A DNA stretch of 64,000 bases from JAZKHT01 sp040385245 (GCA_040385245.1 JAZKHT010000003.1:248001-312000); one strand, 5' to 3'; counted from the stretch's first letter, positions 16,262 to 24,896 are shown. A program made the numbers and translations. Notes: generated by a model not told the origin, from the letters alone.

Positions 16262-16662
16262 CGCATGAGATCATCAAGGAAACACGACGCGAAACCGGAT
16301 CGGGCACCGATCTGTGGCGCGTCATCGCAGGGCCTTGCCTTTGGGCCACGCATTTTCTTGTGATCTACATCGCCGCTGCGGTCTATTGCGAAAAGGCCGG
16401 GCGGGACGCCCTCCTTGACCCGGTGCGTCTGGTCGTGATCGGCGCGACTGTGGCGGGACTTGCCGCCCTTGGCTGGGTGACGCGGCGGCTGTGGGCAGTG
16501 CGCGGGCGCAGCCTGACCGACAACGACTTTGAGTTTGAACACAACACCCCGGAAGAGCGTCACCGCTTTCTAAGCCATGTCGCGCTGATGCTGTGTGCCT
16601 TGTCCGCGACCGGGATGATCTTTGCCGCCATTCCGGTGGTGGTGCTGGGCACATGCCGGTAA
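16258..16662 (+). CDS. Small membrane protein of the caa3 oxidase operon
   Basis: This 134-aa protein has three predicted membrane helices (CLWATHFLVIYIAAAVYC at about 27-44, VVIGATVAGLAALGWV, and VALMLCALSATGMIFAAIPVVV near the end). I recognise no named domain, but proteins of this size sit between the oxidase core and CtaG in many alphaproteobacterial caa3 operons. The start overlaps the subunit I stop (ATGA) and the end overlaps CtaG by 10 bases. A role as accessory subunit or assembly protein of the oxidase is inferred from position. Confidence 0.75.
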   Translation: MTHEIIKETRRETGSGTDLWRVIAGPCLWATHFLVIYIAAAVYCEKAGRDALLDPVRLVVIGATVAGLAALGWVTRRLWAVRGRSLTDNDFEFEHNTPEERHRFLSHVALMLCALSATGMIFAAIPVVVLGTCR

Positions 16663-17231
16663 GCGCGATCATCGGGTGTGCGGTGCTGGGCATCGCGTGG
16701 CTTGGTCCCTTGCCGGGGTTGGTGGAGCACAGCTTTGCCGCGCATATGCTGCTGCACATGACGGTGGTCGGCATCGGTGTGCCGCTCGTGGCGCTGGGGG
16801 TTGTGCAGCGTTACCGGCCCGCTTTGCCTGCATGGCTTGGCATGGGGGCAAGCCTGCTCGACCTGGTGGTGATCTGGGGCTGGCACGCCCCTGCCCTGCA
16901 CCACGCGTCCCGCACCTTGCCCGCCGCATTGGTAGCGGAACAGGCCAGTTTCGCCGCCGTGTCGCTGGCGCTTTGGGTGGCGGCGCTGTCAGGGGCCGCA
17001 TTGCCCGGCGCGTTGGCGCTGTTTGTGACCGCGCTGCACATGATCATGCTTGGCACGTTGATCGCGCTGTCCCCGCGCGCGCTCTATCCCGGGCATGGTG
17101 GGGATGCGGCATCCGTGCTGGCCGATCAGCAGACAGGCGGGTTGCTGATGCTGGGGATGGGATGCGTGATCTACCTTGGCGCGGCCCTTGCGCGCACCGC
17201 CGTGGTGCTGCGACGGACACCCCGGCCATGA
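16653..17231 (+). CDS. ctaG: CtaG-type caa3 oxidase assembly membrane protein
   Basis: This 192-aa multi-helix membrane protein resembles the Caa3_CtaG family, which helps assemble caa3-type oxidase. Conserved histidines occur in FAAHMLLHMTVVGIGVPL, WGWHAPALHHASR and LFVTALHMIMLG, residues that may handle copper. It is distinct from the Cox11-type CtaG. The ATG lies within the end of the preceding gene (16653), and its stop overlaps the next start (ATGA). It is somewhat shorter than the 250-300 residues of many family members. Confidence 0.82.
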   Translation: MPVSAIIGCAVLGIAWLGPLPGLVEHSFAAHMLLHMTVVGIGVPLVALGVVQRYRPALPAWLGMGASLLDLVVIWGWHAPALHHASRTLPAALVAEQASFAAVSLALWVAALSGAALPGALALFVTALHMIMLGTLIALSPRALYPGHGGDAASVLADQQTGGLLMLGMGCVIYLGAALARTAVVLRRTPRP

Positions 17232-18199
17232 GGTGGCTGGGCGCAGCCATCGGCGGGGTGCTGGCGCTGGGTCTGGTCTGGCTGGGTGCCGGCGCGCCCG
17301 ATCCGGTTGCCCTGACCGCGCGCGGCATGGGGCTGGCCGTTGGCATCACGCCGCCGCCGCTGCACGACGCCGCCAGGATCACGCGGGGTGCGCGCCATTA
17401 CGACCAGTTCTGCGCCAATTGCCACGCAAGCCCGTTGGACCCGGCACGGGGTGCCGTTTTGGCGTTCTCACCCCCCGCCCCGACCTTGCACAGGCGCGTT
17501 CAGGGGTTCCCGCCCGAGGCGCTGTTCCTGATCCTGAAGCACGGGATCGACGGCAGCGCCATGCCCGCCTGGCCCGCCCAAGGGCGAAGCGATGAAATTT
17601 GGGACATGGTGGTGTTTCTGAACCGCTTGCCCCAGCTTGACGCCACCACCTACCGCGCGCTGGTCTGGCCCGAGGACGCGCGCGCTGCCCCCTTTGCCGA
17701 ACGCAACTGCGTGCGCTGTCACGGCGCAACGGGGCGCGGCGATACGGCCTTTCCCCGAATTGACATGCAGACCCCCGCCTATCTGACGCAGGCGTTGCAA
17801 GCGTTCCGCGATGGCAGGCGGCAGAGCGGGCCGATGCGCGTGGCAACGGCGGGTCTGTCAGATGACACGATTGCCCACCTTGCCCGCCAATTCGCCAAGG
17901 GCGTGCCGCAGGTCACGGCGGCGGATGCGCCTGCGCTTGTCACCAAGGGCGACCCTGTGCGCAACATCCCGGCCTGTGCCCAGTGCCACGGCCCCCCCGC
18001 CCCCGTGCGGGCCGATATTCCCAACCTGTCCGGCCAAAGCGCGTCTTATCTCGCCCGACAACTTCGCGCGCTGGCACAGCCCAAGACCCCGCGCGGCGGT
18101 GGCCCCTATGTCGCGCTGATGGCGGAAGTCGCCAAAAACCTGACCGAGGCTGACATCACCACTTTGGCCGAATGGTATGGCCAGACCGCGCGGCCCTGA
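17228..18199 (+). CDS. Triheme c-type cytochrome
   Basis: This exported or membrane-anchored cytochrome (323 aa) has an N-terminal hydrophobic helix (residues about 4-21) and three CXXCH sites: C62/C65/H66, C161/C164/H165 and C250/C253/H254. The first domain resembles a single-heme class I domain. The second and third look like the paired domains of cytochrome c4 or of the cytochrome subunit of alcohol dehydrogenases. Being the last gene of the oxidase operon, it probably feeds electrons from periplasmic dehydrogenases to the caa3 oxidase. Likely donors are the nearby PQQ or GMC dehydrogenases, an inference from proximity. Confidence 0.85.
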   Translation: MRWLGAAIGGVLALGLVWLGAGAPDPVALTARGMGLAVGITPPPLHDAARITRGARHYDQFCANCHASPLDPARGAVLAFSPPAPTLHRRVQGFPPEALFLILKHGIDGSAMPAWPAQGRSDEIWDMVVFLNRLPQLDATTYRALVWPEDARAAPFAERNCVRCHGATGRGDTAFPRIDMQTPAYLTQALQAFRDGRRQSGPMRVATAGLSDDTIAHLARQFAKGVPQVTAADAPALVTKGDPVRNIPACAQCHGPPAPVRADIPNLSGQSASYLARQLRALAQPKTPRGGGPYVALMAEVAKNLTEADITTLAEWYGQTARP

Positions 18200-18220
18200 C
18201 ACGCGCAAAGACCGATGCCG

Positions 18221-18246
18221 GGAACCCATGCCAACGCCTTTGCGTC
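18221..18246 (+). promoter_or_regulatory. EcfG-type promoter candidate ahead of SDR gene
   Basis: GGAAC (18221-18225), 17 bases and CGTC (18243-18246) differ from the EcfG consensus in the last base only. The -10 ends 34 bp before the SDR start at 18281, a normal leader length. Confidence 0.5.
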
Positions 18247-18280
18247 ATGTCTGCATCATTCCACAGTCAGGACACACCCC

Positions 18281-19177
18281 ATGCCACGGCACCAGTTCAC
18301 CCCAATCGACCCCCGCTCCGCCTATCCTGCCCCGCCGTTCCCGTCGCAGCCGCAATCGGGGACCGGCAGCTTTCTGGACATGGACCCGGTCCCGGATCAC
18401 GGCGAGACGTCCTACACCGGCTTTGGCCGCATGAAGGGCCGAAAGGCGCTGATCACCGGGGGCGATTCCGGGATCGGGCGGGCCGCCGCCATCGCCTTTG
18501 CCCGCGAAGGGGCCGATGTCGCGATTTCCTGCCTGCACCCCGACAGCGATGATGCCCGTTCCACCCTGAAACTTATCACCGATGCCGGGGTGCAGGGTGC
18601 CATCTTCGGGGCCGACAACGCACAGGAAGACGACTGCACACGCCTTGTCGCGGATGCGGTCAAGGCATTGGGCGGGCTGAACATTCTGGTCAACAACGCG
18701 GGCAAGCAGGATACGCAGGACCGTATCGAGGACATCACCACCGAGCAATTCGTGCAAACCTTTGCGGTCAATGTCTTTGGCACCTTCTGGATCACCAAGG
18801 CGGCACTGCCCCATCTGTCCGCAGGCGATGCCATCATCAACGTCACCTCGGTGCAGGCCTATGATCCGTCGGCACATCTGCTGGATTACGCGTCAACGAA
18901 ATTCGCCCTCAGCGGCTTTACCAAGGCGCTGGCGAAACAGCTCGCCCCGCGCGGCATCCGGGTCAACGCCATCGCCCCCGGTCCGTTCTGGACGGCGCTG
19001 CAGCCGTCGGGCGGGCAGACCGACGACAAGGTGCGCCAATTCGGCAAGGACAGCGCCTTTGGCCGCCCCGGCCAACCCGCCGAAATCGCCCCGGCCTTTG
19101 TGTTTCTGGCGACGGGCGAGTCACTGTACATGACCGGCGAGACGATCGGCGTGACGGGCGGCAAACCCATCGCATGA
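18281..19177 (+). CDS. SDR-family oxidoreductase (YghA/general stress protein type)
   Basis: This NAD(P)-dependent short-chain dehydrogenase has 298 aa and the long N-terminal arm (FLDMDPVPDHGETSYTGFGRMKG) typical of the YghA/YdaD general stress group. The nucleotide-binding motif TGGDSGIGRAAAIAF, NNAGKQ, the catalytic serine in NVTSVQAYD and the YASTK tyrosine-lysine pair are present. I chose the ATG at 18281 because AGGA is 8 bases upstream; an in-frame ATG at 18215 lies ahead of the candidate promoter. Relatives are induced by osmotic, heat or oxidative stress; the substrate is unknown. Confidence 0.88.
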   Translation: MPRHQFTPIDPRSAYPAPPFPSQPQSGTGSFLDMDPVPDHGETSYTGFGRMKGRKALITGGDSGIGRAAAIAFAREGADVAISCLHPDSDDARSTLKLITDAGVQGAIFGADNAQEDDCTRLVADAVKALGGLNILVNNAGKQDTQDRIEDITTEQFVQTFAVNVFGTFWITKAALPHLSAGDAIINVTSVQAYDPSAHLLDYASTKFALSGFTKALAKQLAPRGIRVNAIAPGPFWTALQPSGGQTDDKVRQFGKDSAFGRPGQPAEIAPAFVFLATGESLYMTGETIGVTGGKPIA

Positions 19178-19308
19178 CGGCCTTGTGCGGTGAGGTCGGG
19201 GTTAAAGCGGGACATAGAAACAGGTCAAAAAACCGACAGGCGTGAAAGTCCGTCCCGGAACATTTGCCCGAAACACAGGTTCACCTGCCACAAGGGCTGG
19301 AGGTCCGA
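19178..19308. other. Intergenic stretch with a stress-type promoter candidate
   Basis: Apart from the promoter-like sequence at 19257-19281, I see no tRNA, strong terminator or repeat. The 600 bp between the SDR and DUF892 genes contain only one open frame worth listing (19309-19725). Confidence 0.5.
19257..19281 (+). promoter_or_regulatory. EcfG-type promoter candidate upstream of basic ORF and DUF892 gene
   Basis: GGAAC (19257-19261), 16 bases, then GGTT (19278-19281) is one base off the EcfG -10 core. It lies 27 bp before the TTG start proposed at 19309. Confidence 0.4.
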
Positions 19309-19725
19309 TTGCCAAAACGATCGCAGAAAATCGCGCTGTCAGACAGCGCGACCGTCGTGAAAACCGCCACAAAGCCACCGGCAAAGCCGCGCAAGACCCG
19401 CGCGGCAAAACGGTCTTCTGCGCAAGGTGCACAGCGACCCGATCACCCTTGTCACGAAGGTCTGCGCCGCCAGATGCACGATCTTCTGGCGCCGACGGGC
19501 GGCACACCCGACAGCGGAAAGATGCAGGCTGTGTCGGACCTGCGGCCAACCTTCGCACGCCATCACCTTGCGCTGATCCTGGCGCTGGATTGCATGGACG
19601 GCAGCCCCGACGGTCAGGGCGGGTGGTTGGGGGATCGCGAAGGCCGTTCCGAAGCGTCGCGCCGTGGCTGGGAAAACCGTCGCAGCGACGATGGTGACCG
19701 CAGCCAGGGCCGCTGTCGTCGGTAA
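19309..19725 (+). CDS. Putative basic protein with disordered N-terminus, unknown function
   Basis: I do not recognise this product (138 aa). The first 45 residues are rich in lysine, alanine and proline (for example TKPPAKPRKTRAAKRSS), as in disordered nucleic-acid-binding tails, and the C-terminus is arginine/glycine-rich. The proposed start is a TTG with GGAGG five bases upstream; there is no ATG in the early frame. The promoter-like sequence just ahead and the DUF892 gene 65 bp behind make a short stress operon plausible. It could also be a chance open frame in GC-rich DNA. Confidence 0.3.
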   Translation: MPKRSQKIALSDSATVVKTATKPPAKPRKTRAAKRSSAQGAQRPDHPCHEGLRRQMHDLLAPTGGTPDSGKMQAVSDLRPTFARHHLALILALDCMDGSPDGQGGWLGDREGRSEASRRGWENRRSDDGDRSQGRCRR

Positions 19726-19790
19726 AACCGGGTCAGGGGGGCAAGCAACCCCTTGGCACATCCTTTAATCCCAAATTGACGGAGAGTCAG

Positions 19791-20288
19791 ATGCCCCAGA
19801 AAACCTTGTCCGACCTGTTCCTTGATACACTGAAGGACATCTATTACGCGGAACGTCAGATCCTGCGCGCCCTGCCCAAAATGGCACGGGGGGCGCAATC
19901 GAAAGAGTTGCGCGCCGCGTTTGAAAGCCACCGCGACCAGACCGAAGAGCAGGTCGCGCGTCTGCAACAGGTGTTCGAAATCCTTGGCCGTCCGGCGCGG
20001 GGCAAGAATTGCCCGGCAATCGATGGCATCATCGAAGAGGGCGAAGAGATCCTGGAGTCCTACAAAGGCTCGCCCGCCATCGACGCGGGCCTGATCGCGG
20101 CGGCGCAGGCCGTCGAACACTATGAAATCGCCCGCTACGGCACGCTTTGCAATTGGGCAGACCTGCTGGGCATGGACGACGCACGCCAACTGCTGGAACA
20201 GACGCTGCGGGAGGAAGAGAAAACCGATCAGAACTTGACCGCTATTGCCGAGGCATCGGTCAACCCATCGGCCCTGAACGCCGCCTGA
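19791..20288 (+). CDS. Ferritin-like DUF892/YciF family protein
   Basis: This 165-aa all-helical protein belongs to the YciE/YciF (DUF892) ferritin-like group, found in stress responses of many bacteria. It starts TLSDLFLDTLKDIYYAERQ, continues with LPKMARGAQSKELRAAFESH and has the second metal-helix pair AVEHYEIARYG and LLEQTLREEEKTDQ. Glutamate and histidine residues in these helices are the probable di-iron ligands. The ATG at 19791 follows GGAGAG. Stress-related neighbours (SDR upstream, cyclopropane synthase downstream) support a protective role. Confidence 0.9.
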   Translation: MPQKTLSDLFLDTLKDIYYAERQILRALPKMARGAQSKELRAAFESHRDQTEEQVARLQQVFEILGRPARGKNCPAIDGIIEEGEEILESYKGSPAIDAGLIAAAQAVEHYEIARYGTLCNWADLLGMDDARQLLEQTLREEEKTDQNLTAIAEASVNPSALNAA

Positions 20289-20319
20289 CCCCTGCGGTCA
20301 CAGCCTGATTGCGCAGATC

Positions 20320-20346
20320 GAATGGCCGCAGACCCTGCGGCCATTC
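20320..20346. terminator. Strong 12-bp hairpin after DUF892 gene
   Basis: GAATGGCCGCAG and CTGCGGCCATTC form a perfect 12-bp stem with an ACC loop 32 bp after the stop codon. There is no clean U-tract, only a pyrimidine-rich stretch further on, so it is a probable but not classical terminator. Confidence 0.6.
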
Positions 20347-20524
20347 TTGCATCCCTTTCTCCCGATCTGCGAAGGGGCCGGGAGGCGGTCGCACACCCAT
20401 AATCCCCCTTGCGCAAAGGACAAAAGCGCGGAACCATAGGCCGTCGCCCGTATTGATGGCGGTCAATGCCTTGCCGGTATCTTTTCGCCAGCGCCGGGCG
20501 GCGACCTTCTGAACGGAGGCTTCC

Positions 20525-21754
20525 ATGTGGGGCATCGCTTTTGAACGGTTCCTGCGCCGTCTGATTGTCGAAGGCAGGCTTGACGTCAGGCTTCCCGGTC
20601 GTGCGCCGATCCTGTGTGGCGATGGCACGGGGCCGTTTGTCAGCGTCACCATCGCAGACAAAGCCACCGCCCGCCGTCTGTTGCTGGACCCCGAACTTGC
20701 GCTGGGGGAAACCTATACCGACGGGCGATTGACGATTGATGGCGACGATCTTCAGGGGTTTCTGGAAATCGTCATGCGCAACGCCGGACGGGTCCGCGAC
20801 ATTTCGCGTTTGCAGCGCCTGACGGGGCGGTTGCGCCGTCTGCGCCGCGCGCGCGATCAAGACAACCGCCAACCGCTGTCGCGCCGCAACGTCGCCCATC
20901 ACTATGATCTGACGCCCGCGATCTATGACCTGTTTCTGGACGAGGACCGGCAATATTCCTGCGCCTATTTCACCGATGCGGCCCAGACGCTGGACGCGGC
21001 ACAGCGGGCGAAAAAGGCGCATATCGCGCGCAAGCTGCTGATCCGGCCCGGCATGCGGGTGCTGGACATCGGTTGTGGCTGGGGTGGCCTTGCGCTCAGC
21101 CTGGCGCGGGATCACGGGGCGCAGGTGACGGGCATCACCCTGTCCACCGAACAACTGGCCATCGCCCGCGCCCGGGTGCAGACGGCGGGTCTTGCGGACC
21201 GGGTCACCTTCGCCTTGCAGGATTACCGCGATCTGACCGAAACCTACGACCGGATCGTGTCGGTTGGCATGTTCGAACACGTCGGCGCGCCGTATTTCGA
21301 CACGTTCTTTGCGGCGGTCCGCGACCATCTGGCCCCGGACGGTGTGGCGCTGATCCACACCATCGGGCGCACCGCCCCGCCCGGTGCGACGAACCCGTGG
21401 ATCGCGAAATACATCTTTCCCGGCGGCTACGTCCCGTCGCTGTCCGAGGTGGCGACCGCGATCCAGACCACCGGCTTGCGGATCGGTGACATCGAATGTC
21501 TGCGCCTGCATTACGCATTGACGCTGCGCCACTGGTTCGACCGGTTCAGCGCGCAGGCTGATCGGGCGGCACATCTGATGGACGATCGGTTCGTGCGGAT
21601 GTGGCGGTATTATCTGGCGGCGTCTGAACAGACCTTTCGCCACGGCCCGCAGGACGTGTTCCAGTTCCAACTGACGCGCCGGGTCGATGCAGTGCCGATC
21701 ACGCGCGATTATCTGTATCCGCCCGCGCAGGCGATGCAGCAGGCGGCGGAATAG
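20525..21754 (+). CDS. cfa: Cyclopropane-fatty-acyl-phospholipid synthase family methyltransferase
   Basis: This SAM-dependent enzyme (409 aa) adds a methylene bridge to unsaturated acyl chains of membrane phospholipids. The methyltransferase core has the SAM-binding MRVLDIGCGWGGLALSLA segment (about residues 177-194), LSTEQLAIARAR, and the family block SVGMFEHVGAPYFDTFF. The N-terminal acyl-binding part contains ALGETYTDGRLTIDG, and the ahead-of-core segment NVAHHYDLTPAIYDLFLDED is typical. GGAGG precedes the ATG. It stands alone on its transcript and is a normal partner of stationary-phase or acid-stress genes. Confidence 0.92.
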   Translation: MWGIAFERFLRRLIVEGRLDVRLPGRAPILCGDGTGPFVSVTIADKATARRLLLDPELALGETYTDGRLTIDGDDLQGFLEIVMRNAGRVRDISRLQRLTGRLRRLRRARDQDNRQPLSRRNVAHHYDLTPAIYDLFLDEDRQYSCAYFTDAAQTLDAAQRAKKAHIARKLLIRPGMRVLDIGCGWGGLALSLARDHGAQVTGITLSTEQLAIARARVQTAGLADRVTFALQDYRDLTETYDRIVSVGMFEHVGAPYFDTFFAAVRDHLAPDGVALIHTIGRTAPPGATNPWIAKYIFPGGYVPSLSEVATAIQTTGLRIGDIECLRLHYALTLRHWFDRFSAQADRAAHLMDDRFVRMWRYYLAASEQTFRHGPQDVFQFQLTRRVDAVPITRDYLYPPAQAMQQAAE

Positions 21755-21755
21755 C

Positions 21756-22877
21756 CTACCAGTCAGTCAGCAACCGGGCCAGCCGGTCAAGGCCCACCTG
21801 CAATTTCACCTCCGCCCCGCCACCCACACCAAGGCGGATGTGGTGCGGCTGGTCATAGGCGCTGCCCGGAAGCAGAAAGGTGCGGTAGGGATCGGCCAGC
21901 AGGCGGCGGGCAAAGTCATCGCCGTCTATGCCATCCGCCAGCCGCGCCAGCCCGATCAACCCCGCCTGCGGGCGCACCCAATCCAACCGGGATTGGGCGG
22001 TCACAAAGGCATCCAGCGCATCCAGATTGTCGCGCCCTGCCGCCCGCGCGCGGGTCAGGGCGGGGGCCAGACGGTCGGGACGCAAGGCGATCTCTGCGAT
22101 AACCTCGCCCATTATGTTCATGATTTCGCTGGCATTTTCGCGCAATATCACCGCGTCCATCACCAACCCCGGATCGGGGCAGATCAGCCACCCGGTGCGC
22201 AACCCTTGCAGGCCCAGCGCCTTTGATACCGACCCGGTTGTGATGCCGCGCGGATAAAGCCCCGCCACCGATGGCGCGCGATCCCCGTCCCATTCCAGCC
22301 CGGCATAAACCTCGTCCACCAGCAGCCACGCGCCCACACGATCTGCAATGGCGACCACGGCGCGCATCTCATCCGCCGTCATCAGGCGGCCCGTGGGGTT
22401 GTTCGGATTGGTCAGGAAGATCAGCTTTGTATCGCCCGTCACCGCATCGGCCAGCGCATCCAGCGGCAAGGCCCAGCCGTCACCCTCGTGCCGTTCGACC
22501 TTTGTGATCCGCGCGCCGATCGACTGCCCCAGAACCGCTGCCTGCGGCCAGCCGGGGGTTTCGATCACCATATGATCCCCGGGCTGCACCAATTGCATCA
22601 CGGCCAGAAAGTTCGCCTCGGCCGCGCCTGCGGTGATCAGCACATCATCGGCGCTGCATATCCCCGTCAGCCCCGCCTGCCGGATCACGCCCTCGCGCAA
22701 GGCAGGCAGCCCCTGAAACGACGCGCCGTTCCAATCCAGCGGCAGATTGGGGTCAAGATCGGCCAGAAACTCGCCCAGTCGGGGCGAGCGGGACAGCGAA
22801 AAGCCAACAATCGCCTCGGGCGCGGTCTGGGTGGTTTCCAGCAGATACTGGAACAATCGGTGGATGCGGACCTTCAT
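21756..22877 (-). CDS. Class I/II PLP aminotransferase
   Basis: This fold type I PLP aminotransferase (373 aa) has the motifs GAAEANFLAVMQLV, NPNNPTGRLM, LLVDEVYAGLEW and the lysine motif SVSKALGLQGLRTGW. Near the end, HHIRLGVG holds the substrate-carboxylate arginine. The start ATG overlaps the stop of the SDR gene upstream (ATGA at 22877-22874), so the longer in-frame start inside that gene is rejected. The amino acid substrate is unknown. Together with the SDR it looks like a two-gene catabolic unit. Confidence 0.85.
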   Translation of the reverse strand: MKVRIHRLFQYLLETTQTAPEAIVGFSLSRSPRLGEFLADLDPNLPLDWNGASFQGLPALREGVIRQAGLTGICSADDVLITAGAAEANFLAVMQLVQPGDHMVIETPGWPQAAVLGQSIGARITKVERHEGDGWALPLDALADAVTGDTKLIFLTNPNNPTGRLMTADEMRAVVAIADRVGAWLLVDEVYAGLEWDGDRAPSVAGLYPRGITTGSVSKALGLQGLRTGWLICPDPGLVMDAVILRENASEIMNIMGEVIAEIALRPDRLAPALTRARAAGRDNLDALDAFVTAQSRLDWVRPQAGLIGLARLADGIDGDDFARRLLADPYRTFLLPGSAYDQPHHIRLGVGGGAEVKLQVGLDRLARLLTDW

Positions 22878-23608
22878 CGCACATCGCGCCCCTGATTCAG
22901 GATGATGACGTTGCCGCTGCAAATATCGCCCGCAGCAGACACCAGAAACCCGACCCAATCGGCGATTTCCGATGGCTGCATCGCGTGTCCATGCGGCATC
23001 GCGCTGATGGCGCGGGCCAGCACATCGTCGGTCAGCACGGCAAACAGCGGCGTTTCGGTCATCGCGGGGGCCAACGAGTTGACGGCAATCTTGTCGCGCG
23101 CATAGCGGCGGGCCAGATCCTTGGTCAGTGTGTCCATCGCGGCCTTGCTGGCGCGGTAATGCGGCGGGTCGAACACGTCGAAATTATACGCCCCGTTGGA
23201 CGAGATGTTGACGATCTTGCGCACCCCTGCCCGTCCCGCCATCGCCTTGACCGCTGCCTGACAGCAATGAAAGGCGGATGAAAAGTTCACCGCCATCTGC
23301 CGGTCCAGTTCCGCCGCCGGAATGTCGGGGAAATCGGACATGAAGCAGGTGCCCGCGTTGTTCACCAGCACATCGACGCCGCCAAAGCGGGCGACGATGT
23401 CACCGAACGCTTCCGCAATGGCATCGGGCTTGGTCAGATCGACGACCACGGGCGTGAAGCCCGGCTCCACATCCGCCGACATCAGCGCCAGCGCATCGGC
23501 ATCGATGTCGATGCCCACCACCAACAGCCCATCGGCCAGCAATCGGTCGGTGATTGCCCGGCCCATGCCACCGGCGGCCCCCGTCACCACGGCCACGCGT
23601 CTTGTCAT
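22874..23608 (-). CDS. SDR-family oxidoreductase
   Basis: This classical short-chain dehydrogenase (244 aa) has TGAAGGMGRAI for the dinucleotide, VNNAGTC, the serine in NISSNGAYN and the tyrosine-lysine pair in HYRASKAAMD. Acidic D35 in GIDIDADA suggests preference for NAD over NADP. It is followed by an overlapping aminotransferase gene, so the pair may interconvert hydroxy, oxo and amino forms of one compound; this is inference. It shares no special similarity with the stress-type SDR at 18281. Confidence 0.86.
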   Translation of the reverse strand: MTRRVAVVTGAAGGMGRAITDRLLADGLLVVGIDIDADALALMSADVEPGFTPVVVDLTKPDAIAEAFGDIVARFGGVDVLVNNAGTCFMSDFPDIPAAELDRQMAVNFSSAFHCCQAAVKAMAGRAGVRKIVNISSNGAYNFDVFDPPHYRASKAAMDTLTKDLARRYARDKIAVNSLAPAMTETPLFAVLTDDVLARAISAMPHGHAMQPSEIADWVGFLVSAAGDICSGNVIILNQGRDVR

Positions 23609-23666
23609 ATCCGCCTCCCAAAGCTTTGGGACAGCATGACTTTGCGCGGCGGGAAAGCCAACCCGC

Positions 23667-24674
23667 CTAGCGCTTGATCTTGCGCGCCCCGCGCGGGCCG
23701 GTCATCACTGGCGTGTTGTCGCGGTTTTCGTCCACCAGCTTGCGCCAGCGTTCCAGCCGCCCCGCATCCAGCGTGCCTGCGGTGACGGCGGCCTGCACCG
23801 CGCAGCCCGCTTCATGCCCATGGGTGCAGTCGCGGAACTTACACAAAGGGGCCAGTTCGGTGATTTCCGCAAACAGCGTGTCCAGCCCGTCTGCCACATC
23901 CCCCAGATGCAGGGTGCGCATGCCCGGTGTGTCGATCACCCAGCCGCCGCCCTGAATGGCGTGCAGCGACCGCGATGTGGTGGTGTGCCGCCCCTTGGCG
24001 TCGTCTTCGCGGATGTCGCCGGTTTCCTGCGGCGCCTCTTGCCCCGGTCCGGCAAGGGTGTTGAGCAAGGTGGATTTCCCCACCCCCGACGATCCGACCA
24101 GCGCCACCGTCTGCCCCGGCCCGCACCAGGGGGCCAGCACCGCCGCCACGTCGGGCGATTTCGCGTTGACCGTCAACGCCACCAGATCGCGCTGCAACTG
24201 CCGTGCCTGCACCTCGAACGCCGCCGCGTCGTCGACGGTATCGGCCTTGGTCAGCACGATCACCGGATTGGTCCCCGCCTCGTTCGCCAGCGCCAGATAG
24301 CGTTCCAGCCGGGCCGGATTGAAATCGGCGTTACAGGACGTGACGATGAACAGCGTATCCACGTTGGCGGCGATCAGTTGCGGGAACTTGCCGCCTTCGG
24401 TGTGGCGTTCCAGCAGGGTGCGGCGGGTCAGGCGGCGGCGCAGCATCAGCGTTTCGGGGTCGACCAGCACCCAGTCGCCGACCGCATAGGCCGAGGTGTC
24501 AACCCGGTGCGGCAGCATCAGCCGCAGCCTGCCCTGATCCGACAGCGCCGTCACCCGCGCACGGTGCACCGTGGCGACGCGCGCGGGGATCAGCCCCGCA
24601 TCGTCGGGCCCGATCTGATCGGCGTAAAACGCCCCCCACCCCATCGAGGTCAGAACCGCGCCTGTCTGTTGCAT
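23667..24674 (-). CDS. rsgA: Ribosome small-subunit GTPase RsgA
   Basis: RsgA is a circularly permuted GTPase that acts late in 30S ribosome maturation (335 aa). The motif order is permuted as expected: G4 VLTKAD before G1 GSSGVGKSTLLN, then G3 DTPGMR. An N-terminal OB-fold region and the C-terminal zinc knuckle CKFRDCTHGHEAGC follow the family plan. The ATG at 24674 has AGGAG six bases upstream; starts at 24695 and 24689 are in frame but lack one. A GC hairpin and the 21-bp dispersed repeat lie 79-127 bp upstream. Confidence 0.94.
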   Translation of the reverse strand: MQQTGAVLTSMGWGAFYADQIGPDDAGLIPARVATVHRARVTALSDQGRLRLMLPHRVDTSAYAVGDWVLVDPETLMLRRRLTRRTLLERHTEGGKFPQLIAANVDTLFIVTSCNADFNPARLERYLALANEAGTNPVIVLTKADTVDDAAAFEVQARQLQRDLVALTVNAKSPDVAAVLAPWCGPGQTVALVGSSGVGKSTLLNTLAGPGQEAPQETGDIREDDAKGRHTTTSRSLHAIQGGGWVIDTPGMRTLHLGDVADGLDTLFAEITELAPLCKFRDCTHGHEAGCAVQAAVTAGTLDAGRLERWRKLVDENRDNTPVMTGPRGARKIKR

Positions 24675-24752
24675 CACACTCTCCTGCATGGCCAAGCCTT
24701 ATGCCCCGCCCCCCCGCTTGGCAAGCAAAGCGGTCTGCGCGCGCTTTGCTTC

Positions 24753-24773
24753 TTCCTCTTCCTGAAAATATCC
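24753..24773 (-). repeat. Dispersed 21-bp element, copy 1
   Basis: The plus strand reads TTCCTCTTCCTG followed by AAAATATCC. On the minus strand this is GGATATTTTCAGGAAGAGGAA, 79-99 bp upstream of rsgA. It is followed on the plus side by a GC hairpin. Copies at 50150 and 61236 share 21 and 19 of 21 bases. Confidence 0.7.
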
Positions 24774-24781
24774 ACTGGGGT

Positions 24782-24801
24782 CCGGGGGGCGTGCCCCCCG
24801 G
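24782..24801. terminator. Perfect 9-bp GC hairpin
   Basis: CCGGGGGGC and GCCCCCCGG form a stem with a two-base spacer, beside the dispersed repeat in the divergent rsgA/dehydrogenase gap. It may insulate the two promoters or belong to the repeat unit. Confidence 0.45.
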
Positions 24802-24896
24802 TCCAGCGCGGCCACGGGGGATCGGCTTTTTGCCGAATACCCCTTTACACCCCCCCGCCCCGATGGAACCCTGCGGCGAAACTTCAGGGGGATGCC

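Noticed and set aside
20427..20452. GGAAC upstream of cfa
   Set aside because: No CGTT at 16-17 bases; the matching position reads TATT, so it does not meet the standard used for the other sites.
21756..23608. SDR-aminotransferase pair as a biosynthetic gene cluster
   Set aside because: Only two common enzymes are present without synthetase, transporter or regulator, so a catabolic pair is the simpler reading.
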